Below, one piece after another: positions 55,651 to 64,000 of a DNA stretch of 64,000 bases. The position numbers and the translations under genes were made by a program. Under the pieces are notes generated by a model that worked only from the letters and a program-made list of their open reading frames with translations, did not search any database and was not told where the DNA came from. Within the stretch, counting starts at the first letter, position 1. The number at the start of each line of letters is the position of its first letter. Source of the DNA: Chelydra serpentina (lineage: Eukaryota > Chordata > Testudines > Chelydridae); NCBI GenBank assembly GCA_037349315.1, contig JBAIAC010000006.1, forward strand, positions 17,643,501-17,707,500, written 5' to 3'.

Positions 55651-57326
55651 GATGAGGAGAGGGAAGCAGTTGTCAGTGCAGTGCCCCAGGCAGCAGAGAG
55701 GAGATTTCTGAGAAGTCAGGGAAGGGGCTCACTGTGTGACCCAGGGCACAAGGCCTGCTTGGTGCTTCCCCAGCATTTTCCTGAGGGAACCTTAAGCCAG
55801 CGTGGAAGGAAAAAGAAACAAGCCACTAGCTCAGCTCAGATTGCAGGAATGAGCCATGCAGGAGAGCCATGGCTGGATGGGTGAGGCCTGCATTTTCAGG
55901 CCATACTCACAAAACCCTTGGCAGCTTTGGAAGTCAGGAAGGGGAGATCAGAAAGAGTGGCTGGCGCATGCGAGAAAATGCAGCAGAAAGTCATTAGTGA
56001 CAGGAAAAACAAAGGGCAAGAAATGCTTCCTGCTGAACTGACAGAAGAATAAAAAATGGAGGCCAGGTATCCCAGTTACAACAGACACTGAGTAGAAAGA
56101 CAACAGAAAGGCAGCAAAAGGAAAACACCCAGCAAGAAGAAAGTTTTCAGCAAACAGCAGCAGCAGGGCTAGGAGTAGTGTAACTGAGACGTCATCTCCA
56201 GAGCTGCCAGGAAGAGCACATGCTCCACAAGAACAGAGCTGTGATGCTGCAAAGATTTTAAAGGTGACATACAGAGAGCAAAAATAATCCCCATGGCAAC
56301 CACATTCCCAGGAAGAGCCCTTGCAAAGTTAGACTGCAGAAACACAGGGAGCCAGGTTAGTCGGGCTGGAAGAGAGTGTGATATTTGAATAAGAGGCCCC
56401 TAAATGTGCAGCTGGAATCTCCATTGTCCCAGGTAATTTCTTGATGGTGTAAATCCAAAAGTGGGAGGGGTTGTTCCCTGAGCATAGGGGGAATAGTTCC
56501 TAAGGAGGCATTAATTACAGCAGCCCTGTATCAGGTAACTCCAAAATTGGGGGAAGAGGCATGGAAAGATGTCCTAGAGCCACTTTTGTCACCCCATCTC
56601 TGAGCTTCACCAAACATGAGCTTGGTGCAACTGAGGGTGGATTTCCAGCAATCCACATAAGGTTTATGCAGTGGGAGAGGCTGCCAATGAAATCCTGGAA
56701 ATGCTCCTGTTCTCTGAGGAAGCAAAAGCAATGAGCAGTCAAAGCAGCAAGCCATTGATGTTCACATTGCTGGGACCTACAATGGAAAGTATGAAGTGCA
56801 ATGGAATCAGAGTTTCTCTGAAGCAAACAGGACTGTGTAGCCCTTTCAAATAGCTGCATAGAGCCCCTCGGAATTCTGCCCTTTTTCTCTGTTACATGAA
56901 GCAATGAAAAGAGATGAGATTGTTGTGGGTGTAACAGAGACATGAAACTGCCGGAGTACTTCCAGTTCAACCCCAAACTGACATTAGCAGAAAGCAACAA
57001 ACAACAGTAGACAGAATAACAACCAGTTTCTGACGATACCTCTGTGAGAGCAGCTGGCAATACAGGCACGGCATTAGTGGAGAAGCTGGACAATATCCAA
57101 AGATTGGAAGAGACACAGGCACAATACTCACAAGCTGTCATACACCTGCAACACTGCCAGGCAAATACAAAACAAGAAACTGCAGAGACCATCCATTTGT
57201 ATGTCCAAGTCTCTAATGGAAAAAACAAGATCTACGGCACATGGAAGACACGGGTGTTACATCGTCATGAGAAGAAGTCATGACCAGGACTCATGAGTTG
57301 GTAGTGGTCTCCAAAGCAAGTGGGAA
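55651..57326. other. No recognised gene; one long anonymous frame
   Basis: A 237-codon minus-strand frame (56515-57228) and a 79-codon plus-strand frame (57044-57283) lie here. The minus frame is rich in Cys, Ser and Leu, has no motif I know and partly mirrors plus-strand frames. It could be the antisense of an old element. I see no splice sites or promoter. I do not call a gene. Confidence 0.4.
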
Positions 57327-57811
57327 ACTCAGTGAGTTACTGAGTCACGAGCAGTCTTGTCTAATGGTCGGCCTACCGGTTAGACCGGAATCCAGCCAGG
57401 GCAGGGTTCTGGAGCAAAGCCAAATGTCTGAGCCAGAAGTCAGAAGCCAAAGCTGAAGCAGAGGGGTTAACTGGAAACACAGTCAGGAGATGTAGCCAAA
57501 GATTGGAGCCAGGGGTCCGAAGCCAGGATGTAGCCGGGTGATGGGGCAGAAACAGGTACAGGCTGGGACTGGAGCGGGAGCACATACAAGCAGGGCTAGA
57601 AACAGCAAAGGCAGTGACAAGACCAATCCCAGCTGCAGACGAGAAGTACACTGAGCAGCCACTGGACTGCTGCTGCTACTGAGCTTATGTATCAGCCTGC
57701 TGACTCCTGAAGACAGTCAGGTGGCTCAGTCAATCTGCCAGCTTCTATCAGGGCCAGCTGCGCTCATTATGTTGCCAGGAGACTGGTTTTGCTGCGGGCT
57801 GGCTCCCGACT
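57327..57811 (-). repeat. Gypsy 3' LTR
   Basis: Shared with 62165-62714: GGCCTACCGGTTAGACCGGA-like text, AATCCAGCCAGGGCAGGG, AGGTACAGGCTGGGACTGG, CAGGGCCAGCTGCGCTCATT and GGAGACTGGTTTTGCTGC. In minus orientation it starts near 57811. The two LTRs differ by many substitutions and indels. Confidence 0.82.
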
Positions 57812-57837
57812 GTACCCCTCCACTTCAAGGGCACCTC

Positions 57838-59080
57838 CTAGGGGATGTAGGACTTGATTTTGAGGGGGTATTTTTGGTGTAAGGCACCTAAAAATTCCCC
57901 AGCATGGACATTTTCTAATTGCTCCCATGATTGTTGTTCTGGTCTACAACCCTCCCAATCCACTAGATAATAGACTTTGCCCCAAACTCTGGACAGCCCT
58001 GGCAGGTGGTGGTGGAGCACAGCATCCAGGAAAGGGATTCTTCTCATAGGGTTTGAGAAGGAAGACATGGAAAACTGGGTGAATCTTCAAGGATTCTGGC
58101 AACTGGAGCCTAAAGGGGTTATTTGATCAAAGATTTTAAATGGTACCAGGTACTGGTGATCCAGTATGACCAAGGGAGAGGGGCATCTGAGGTGTTTGGA
58201 AGAGAGCCAGACTTTATCTCCTACAGAGTTGATGTGGCTGGGCATTTGCGGTCGGCATGACATTTGTATGCCTCCTTGGCGGCTTTTAGGTGTTTGGTAA
58301 GCTCTTGATGAATCTAATGAAAGTGGACAACTAGATCTGCTGCAGGAGGGACTGCAGAGTCTGTAGGTGTGGCCGACTGAAGGCTAGGGTGAAAACTGTA
58401 ATTTGCATAGAACGGTCTGTGTTGGAGAATGCATGGGTGGAGTTGTCGTACGCAAACTCTGACTATATCAGTCAGGTGCCCCATTCATCTTGATGATAAA
58501 TGAAAAAGCAATAATGATATTGTTCAAGGACCTGGTGCACCTGTTCTGTCTGCCCATTTGTCTGTGGGTGATAGGCCAAGAAAGTAAGCCGTTCCATTCC
58601 CAAGATTTTGCACCAAAAACGGAAAGTGATCTATGGACCTCGATCTGAGACTATTCTGGTCAGCAGTCCTTAGAGCTGCAAAATATAATCTAGAAAGAGG
58701 TAGTCAGTTGGGAGGGAATGAACAGAAATAAATGTGCCATCTTAGTGAGAAGATCAACGGTGATAAGAATGATGGTGCAACCTTGGGAGTGAGGTAACTA
58801 GATAATAAAATCCAAGGATACTAAGGACTAGGGCCGAGACACGGTAGCCAAAGGCTGGAGAAGACTAAGTGGTTTAGCAATTGGACACTTGCTCTGACAG
58901 CACAGAGCACATGAATTCGCATCTCTCTTAACCTTGGTACTCAACCCTGGCCACCAGAAATTCCATGACACTGGGTCTTGGGTCTGCTGAAGGGCTTCTT
59001 GGCTCTGGGTTGCAGGGCAATTGAACAATCATAACTGCGTTGGGGCAGCAAGGTACCTGCTCTCCTTTTATCTAAAACAT
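57838..59080 (-). pseudogene. Gypsy integrase with chromodomain, broken
   Basis: Minus-strand order: zinc-binding region VSWNFWWPGLSTKVKRDANS followed by CALCCQSKCP (59.0 kb), core with TKMAHLFLFIPSQL, then RGPQITFRFWCKILG and YHPQTNGQTEQVHQVLEQYH (HPQTNG with the catalytic Glu), EFAYDNSTHA, and finally [20 protein letters not shown] (chromodomain, 57.9 kb). The Asp before RGPQ lies at a damaged site. Several stops and shifts. The chromodomain marks a chromovirus-type lineage. Confidence 0.85.
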
Positions 59081-59085
59081 CAATG

Positions 59086-60662
59086 TAATCCCAATAATTC
59101 ACTGGGATTCCTGTATGTCCACACTATGCTCCTTGTGTCAGCAGAGCACATCCAGGCTAGCAGCTCTTTCATAGATTCATAGACTTTAGGGCTGGAAGGG
59201 ACCTCAAGAGGTCATCGAGTCCAGCCTCCTGCCCTCATGGCATGACCAAATACTGTCTAGACCATCCCTGATAGACATTTATCTAACCTACTCTTAAATA
59301 TCTCCAGAGATGGAGATTCCACAACCTCCCTGGGCAGTTTATTCCAGTGTTTAACCACCCTGACAGTTAGGAACTTTTTCCTAATGTCCAACCTAAACCT
59401 CCCTTGCTGCAGTTTAAGCCCATTGCTTCTTGTTCTATCCTAGAGGCTAAGATGAACAAGTTTTCTCCCTCCTCCTTATGACACCCTTTTAGATACCTGA
59501 AGACTGCTATCATGTCCCCTCTCAGTCTTCTCTTTTCCAAACTAAACAAACCCAATTCCTTCAGCCTTCCTTCATAGGTCATGTTCTCTAGATCCTTAAT
59601 CATTCTTGTTGCTCTTCTCTGGACCCTCTCCAATTTCTCCACATCTTTCTTGAAATGCGGTGCCCAGAACTGGACACAATACTCCAGTTGAGGCCTAACC
59701 AGCGTAGAGTAGAGCGGAAGAAGGACTTCTCGTGTCTTGCTCACAACACACATGGGCACAGACAGCAGTGCACTGTGGGTAACTATCCCACTGTGCAGCT
59801 GGCCGCAGGGTGCTTTGGGAAGGATTTGCAATGTCTCATGGGGCAAGTATAGCATCACATGATGCAGGTTTCTCATTCCATGGCCATCCTACTAGATTGT
59901 CAGCTGCTTTTCAACTGAAGTGTGTGTGGAGGCGAAAGGGGGAGAGTGCATGACAGGTAGTGTGTGTGGGGAGAGAGACCGTGTGTGTATTGGGGGAAAG
60001 TGAGTGTGTTGGCAAGCAACCAATCCTGAGGCAGGGGGAGGAGGACACCCCCATCATCAGCCCCTGCCTCCCTCCCCCCCCCACCCCGGCTCTGCACAGC
60101 ACAGAAGTCTCACTCCCACCCTCCCAACCCCCCACAGCAGCCACCTGCCTGGCACTGTGATCCTAATGCCAGAGATAGCAAGATTCCATATTGATGATTC
60201 TGCGATGCTCTTTTAGTTCTCCCACATCCTCCTCTGCCCACAGACCAAGATGATCCAACCCCTCCCCTGTAGTCCAGGCAGGAGTGTGTTTGCTGCCATC
60301 ATGCTCAGCTGGGCAGTAGATATAGGAGCTCTGCAAGCTGAGGAATTGCCACAGTTCCTGGGGCTTTGAAAGGGGAGGGGTGCAGGCCTGTGCAGCTGGA
60401 TGGAGGGCAGCGAAGTTCAAAAGAGTGAGCAGAGCGGTCACAGTGGGCATTGTGGGATACTTCCTGGATGCCAGTTACGGTGACGTAATGAACACAGTGA
60501 TGCTTTGTCGCTCTAACGTTGCTGGAAAAAGCTCTATGCCTCTCGTTGATGTGGTTTTATGTTGTCAGCAAAACGGGAGAGTAGCATTGTAGTGTGTACA
60601 CCTCCCGTTTTGTCGAAAAAAGGTGCCTTTGCCAACAAAACTGTGTAATGTAGACAAGGCCT
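59086..60662. mobile_element. DNA transposon remnant hosting a CR1
   Basis: After removal of the CR1 at 59170-59751 the two sides join as one block: CCACACTATGCTCC and CACATCCAGGCTAGCAGCTC, then GCAGTGCACTGTGGGTAAC, TGGGAAGGATTTGCAATG, and at the right AATGTAGACAAGGCC. The style is that of turtle PIF/Harbinger- or hAT-like elements. Near 60571-60612, AAAACGGGAG and CTCCCGTTTT form a hairpin. The left end is unclear and no transposase frame is evident. The TTA after the right end could be a 3 bp target site. Confidence 0.5.
59170..59751 (-). mobile_element. CR1 LINE, minus strand
   Basis: The tail (plus-strand CATAGATTCATAG) is at 59170. On the minus strand ORF2 C-terminal sequence runs [76 protein letters not shown]. 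It is open to about 59367, where TLGKSS ends in a frame break. 5' truncated at 59751. The frame extends beyond CR1 into the host transposon (to 59876), so its first codons are chimeric. Confidence 0.9.
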
Positions 60663-61595
60663 TAGAAGCCTCCAATAATGGCGATTCCACAACCTCCCTA
60701 GGTAATTTGTTCCAGTGCTTAACTTCCCTTACAGTTAGGATATTTTTCCTAATGTCTAACCTAAATCTCCAAAGCTGCAATTTAAGCTCATTACTTCTTG
60801 TTTTGTGCTCAGTGGATACAGAAAACAATTTATCACCCTACTCTTTCTAATAATCTTGTACATACTTGAAGACTTATGTCCCCATTAAGTCTTCTATTTT
60901 CCAAACAAAACAAAACCAATCTTTTCAGTCTTTCCTTTCACGTTTTCTAGACCTTTAATAATTTTTGTTGCACTCCTCTGGATTTTCTCCAGTTTGTCCA
61001 CTTATTTCCTGAATTGTGATACCCAGAACTGCACACAGGACCCTAGCTGAAGCCTTAGCATTGCTGAGTAGAGTGGAAGAATTACTTGTGTTTTGCTTAC
61101 AACACTCCTGTTAATACATCCCAAATGATGTTTGCTTTTTTTGCAACAGTATTAAATTGACTCATATATAGTGTGTACTCCACTATAACCCCCAGATACT
61201 TTTCTGCAGTACTTCTTCCTAGGCACCCATTTCCCATTTTGTTTTTGTGCAAGTGATTATTCCTTCCAAAGTGTAATACATTGCATTTGTCCTTAGTAAA
61301 CGTCATCCTATTTATTTCAGACTATTTCTCCAGGTTTTCAAGATCATTTTGAATTCTAATCTGTCCTCCAAAGCGCTTTCCCAGCTTGGTATCATCTGCA
61401 AACTTGTGTGTACCATCTATGCCATTATCCAAATTATTTATGAAGATATTGAATAGAACCAGACCCAGAACAGATCTCTGTGGGACCTCACTTAATATGC
61501 CCTTCCATTGCCTATGAACCATTTATAACTACTCTCTAAGTATGGTTTTCCAAGCAGCTGTGCAGCCCCTAATAGCAAGTTCATCTAGATTATAG
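60663..61595 (-). mobile_element. CR1 LINE, minus strand, ends lost
   Basis: ORF2 remains on the minus strand: [20 protein letters not shown] and KFADDTKLG (61.3-61.5 kb), CNVLHFGRNNHLHK, EKYLGVIVEYTLYMSQ, and near 60.7 kb [18 protein letters not shown]. The 3' UTR and tail are missing at the left, where the DNA transposon begins. The border with gag at the right is placed to within about 30 bp. RT motif VPQG is kept as VPQR. Confidence 0.85.
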
Positions 61596-62137
61596 TTCCA
61601 TTTGAGGTTTGCTGCCAGGTGCCAGAACTCAATGGCAAACTTGTCAACTGGCCTGTTCCCCTGGTGTAGCCCCTGAAGTGAGCTCTTGGTGGACCGATAG
61701 GATTTGGATCCTCAAATACAATCACCATGGCTCAGATGAACTCTTTGAACTGCCCCAACAGGAGGCCACAATTCTCCAGGAGTGGAGATGCCCAGGCCAG
61801 GGCTTCCCCAGTTAGTAGACTAATAATAAGTCCTTATTTGGGCCTGGTCAGTGGAGAATGATTGGGGCCATAGTATGAACAGGAGCCAGCACCAGTTCAT
61901 GAAACCACAGACCTTTCTATGGTCCCTGTTAAACTTATCAAGCATTGGAATCTCTGGCTCCCTAGATGCTGGGTGGCAGAGTCGGGAAGGAAGTCTTAAT
62001 TCTGTAGGGCTGCAGTTTGTACCTGGAGGGCCACAACCGGGGCCTAGAGGGCCTGCAGGACTCCCACAATGTTCACAAGGGGCACGGCTGTCATTACAGA
62101 ATCCATCTAAAGGCCAATCCGGGCCCTTAGCCACCAT
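61596..62137 (-). pseudogene. Gypsy gag remnant
   Basis: A minus-strand frame starts MVAKGPDWPLDGF at 62137, about 30 bp inside the right LTR. It continues CGSPAGPLGPGCGPPG and MLDKFNRDHRKVCGFMNWC, LLFILWPQSFSTDQAQIRT, the start of the capsid-like domain of this group. After frameshifts, KFAIEFWHLAANLKWN (61.6 kb) matches the later capsid part. The nucleocapsid zinc knuckle is not seen. The position after the 5' LTR supports the call. Confidence 0.78.
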
Positions 62138-62164
62138 TTCTCAATCTTTTTCGGCTGTTCAAAC

Positions 62165-62714
62165 TGTCAGTGACTGAGTTGTCGGCAGTCTGGCCTAACA
62201 GTTGGAACAACAGTTCGGCCTACCAGGTAGAGCTGAATCCAGCCAGGGTGGGGTCCCAGAATAAAGTCAAAAGTCAGCCCAGGGAATCCAAAGCCAAAGC
62301 CTCAGCTGAAAGGTAAGCTGAAGTTGCAGTCAGAGGGTGTGGCCACGGAGTCAGACCCAGTAGTCAGAAGCCAAAGCCAAAGCTGAGCGGATAACTGGAG
62401 TCACAGTCAAGAGGCATAGCGGAGGGTCAGAGCTGGGAGTCAGAAGCCAGGATGGAGCTAGGTGCAGGGGTAGGAACAGGTAGAGGCTGAGGCTGAGGCT
62501 CGGACAGGTACAGGCTGGGACTTGACCAACCACAGCTGCAGGTGAGGAGCACACTTTACAGCCACTGAACTGTTGCTGCTCCTGAGCTTAAACATCAGCC
62601 AGCTGGTTCCCGCAGCCAATCAGCTGGCGCAGTCAATCAGACAGCTTGTATCAGGGCCAGCTGTGCTCATTAGATTGCCTGGAGACTGGCTCTGCTGCAG
62701 GCTGGCCCCGGACA
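62165..62714 (-). repeat. Gypsy 5' LTR
   Basis: It pairs with 57327-57811. On the plus strand it ends CTGGCCCCGGACA at 62714, so in minus orientation it starts TGTCCGGGGCC, obeying the TG rule. Internal duplication of a CAGAAGCCAAAGC-like unit makes it longer than the other LTR. Confidence 0.8.
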
Positions 62715-62889
62715 CCCACATGCATATGAACGTCATACTAAATTAAAAGCGCCGATACAGATTTGGTGTGCAATGGAACAACCAGTTCAGTAATGCCAGA
62801 GTGTTCCCAGGCTAGAGATCATTGCAGTTACATGCTGTCTTCACCTGTGAGGGTTTCAACAAGACCATCTCACCTTGGGAAAAAATGAG
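62715..62889. other. Upstream part of a Gypsy pol fragment, not resolved
   Basis: Plus-strand sequence before the readable pol fragment at 62890. It may belong to the same element, but no motif is readable. Confidence 0.3.
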
Positions 62890-63480
62890 TTTGTAAAATT
62901 AAAAATAACATTTCTGACACACATCATCAGCATGGATGGGCCTGAACCTTAGGCAGACAAGATACATGTGTTTGTAGATGTCAGGAGTATGATGAATCCT
63001 GGAGATGACCACAGAAGTCAGGAAGTTCATCAGATTGCTCAGATTACATCACTTGTGAGCACTCCCATCACCAACAAAGATAAGACTATTTGAAATTAAA
63101 AGAGCTTCTACTATGTTTCTACTACTTGAAATTAAAAGAGCTTCTATATATGTTCGATACAATATTCTACCAAACCATAGACAATGGTAATGGCCAGGGG
63201 CCACCTTTAGATTTAAGTGATAGCTATTGATTCCATCAAACCACAATCCTTTGCTGGTCCTTGTTGGATCAAAACCATTGGAAGAACAGAGTAGAATCCA
63301 AAAGATATCACCTTTGCCACCTGCACTTGACCTACAAAACTATAAGTTCCAAGAAAGTTCCTAAGAAGATGAAAGGCACTAGATAGAGATCCATTAAAGA
63401 CTGTCTATGTCAACAAAGGAAAAGGACTTTGAAAGACATAATAGAAGTATATATGGACTCTTCTGGGGAGAATGACCCAG
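62890..63480 (+). pseudogene. Gypsy reverse transcriptase C-terminal fragment
   Basis: A plus-strand frame from about 62893 reads VKLKITFLTHIISMDGPEP, a stop, then ADKIHVFVDVRSMMNPGDD. This matches the FLGH(I/V)IS..G...DP.K segment that closes Gypsy RT domains. Next, in another frame, come EVRKFIRLLRLH and, near 63290, RIQKISPLPPALDLQNYKF, which may be the connection after RNase H. The fragment has several stops. It has opposite orientation to the other Gypsy elements here and continues unclearly to the right. Confidence 0.5.
63090..63146. repeat. 36-bp tandem duplication
   Basis: The 21 bases at 63090-63110 (beginning TTGAAATTAAAAGAG) recur exactly at 63126-63146, so a unit of about 36 bp is present nearly twice. 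It lies within the Gypsy pol remnant. Confidence 0.85.
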
Positions 63481-64000
63481 CAATCACTACCTGATTTATC
63501 CTAAATAACAACACTTCCAAAGCTAGAGTATATCTGCTTTTAACTTACTAGAATTTACAAGAACTTTGTGGGCAGAGGCCAGAACTGTCCATGGATCAGA
63601 TAGCTTATTGCAATATAACTGCCCTCCTGTAGCAGAAATTCTGATCTTTATGCAGTGCTCAGAATAATGCTGAAGTCTTTGCTAACAAAACCGCAATGCT
63701 GATGATGTACTATTGGTGTATAGAGAAATGTACAAGTGATATGAAAGGAGCTTCTGCCATGCTACCTTGAGAGATTTTCAGCACCTTGTCACTGGGGAAA
63801 AAAAGTCTGCAAATCAAATTTGTGGCACATTGTTTCAGTGCTCAACCCTGATCTAAATAAGAAATAAGGGACCATTAACCTTCTAGTACTCAAAAATATT
63901 TCAGGAGCAAAAGTGTTTTCAGGACTGATCTGATATGGCACCAAAGGGCAGAATGTGAAAGGGACAGATGTTTCATAATGTGGTCTAGGGCAGCTTTTCT
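63481..64000. other. No gene recognised
   Basis: Anonymous DNA that may include further, unreadable parts of the plus-strand Gypsy fragment. Confidence 0.4.

Larger units (their letters stand above)
57327..62714 (-). mobile_element. Chromodomain Gypsy provirus, decayed, with nested insertions
   Basis: A minus-strand Ty3/Gypsy element with two LTRs about 0.5 kb long (57327-57811 and 62165-62714), gag directly after the right LTR, and integrase with chromodomain before the left LTR. Protease, RT and RNase H are missing where a DNA transposon (about 59086-60662, itself holding a CR1) and a CR1 (60663-61595) lie. A purine-rich stretch (minus strand GAAGTGGAGGGG) precedes the 3' LTR, as a polypurine tract should. 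Stops are frequent. Confidence 0.85.

Noticed and set aside
56515..57228. 237-codon minus-strand frame as a gene
   Set aside because: No recognised domain, no splice or promoter context, unusual Cys/Ser/Leu content and shadow frames opposite. A protein search with a conserved hit in other reptiles would reopen it.
1..64000. CRISPR arrays, bacterial operons or phage regions
   Set aside because: The base composition, microsatellites and vertebrate retroelements indicate eukaryotic nuclear DNA, and no regularly spaced identical repeats with unique spacers occur.

Overview
The window reads as repeat-dense, gene-poor vertebrate nuclear DNA. I found no protein-coding host gene, exon chain, rRNA or tRNA gene. 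The repeat mix points to a non-avian sauropsid, most likely a turtle: many CR1 LINE copies of several subfamilies with tailed 3' ends, Ty3/Gypsy elements (some with a chromodomain), Penelope/Neptune-like tails with a GIY-YIG remnant, hAT and PIF/Harbinger MITEs and a tRNA-derived SINE. I saw no L1 or Alu. The species call is inference from repeat content.

Layout. 1-15.8 kb: mostly unrecognised DNA with an old SINE/LINE tail (2.6 kb), a fold-back Penelope element containing a MITE (5.2-6.5 kb), a CR1 tail, two solo LTRs (8.9 and 14.9 kb), three hAT-type elements and a pogo/Tigger-like MITE. 15.8-19.3 kb: a minus-strand Gypsy element with both LTRs but no gag/protease, its integrase split by a CpG-rich Harbinger MITE. 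21.0-23.9 kb: the longest CR1 copy, with endonuclease and reverse transcriptase separated by a frameshift. 26.5-28.1 kb: two CR1 tails, one holding a hAT element. 31.1 kb: a short fold-back Penelope tail. 33.2-38.7 kb: a Gypsy element containing a second, chromodomain-type Gypsy element, which contains CR1 pieces; its right LTR holds a 96-bp-arm Penelope hairpin. 40.0-45.5 kb: three diverged copies of an anonymous ~1 kb noncoding unit, separated or invaded by CR1, an LTR-like element and two more fold-back Penelope tails. 47.3-51.1 kb: an old degenerate tandem array (~112 bp unit) invaded by a CR1 that itself carries a younger CR1. 51.2 kb: a perfect 35-bp inverted repeat. 55.2-55.6 kb: a very CpG-rich hAT MITE. 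57.3-62.7 kb: a decayed chromodomain Gypsy provirus with both LTRs, interrupted by a DNA transposon and two CR1s. 62.9 kb onward: a piece of another Gypsy pol on the plus strand.

The parts do not form a host pathway. What the window offers is insertion stratigraphy: at least six nested insertions, several with target duplications, give relative ages. The most interesting recurring structure is the fold-back Penelope/Neptune tail. All five recognised copies have an inverted, tail-less segment followed by a complete tail, and several keep a sequence resembling the hammerhead ribozyme core, a motif known from terminal repeats of Penelope-like elements. All similarity statements come from reading and from remembered family features; none was computed.
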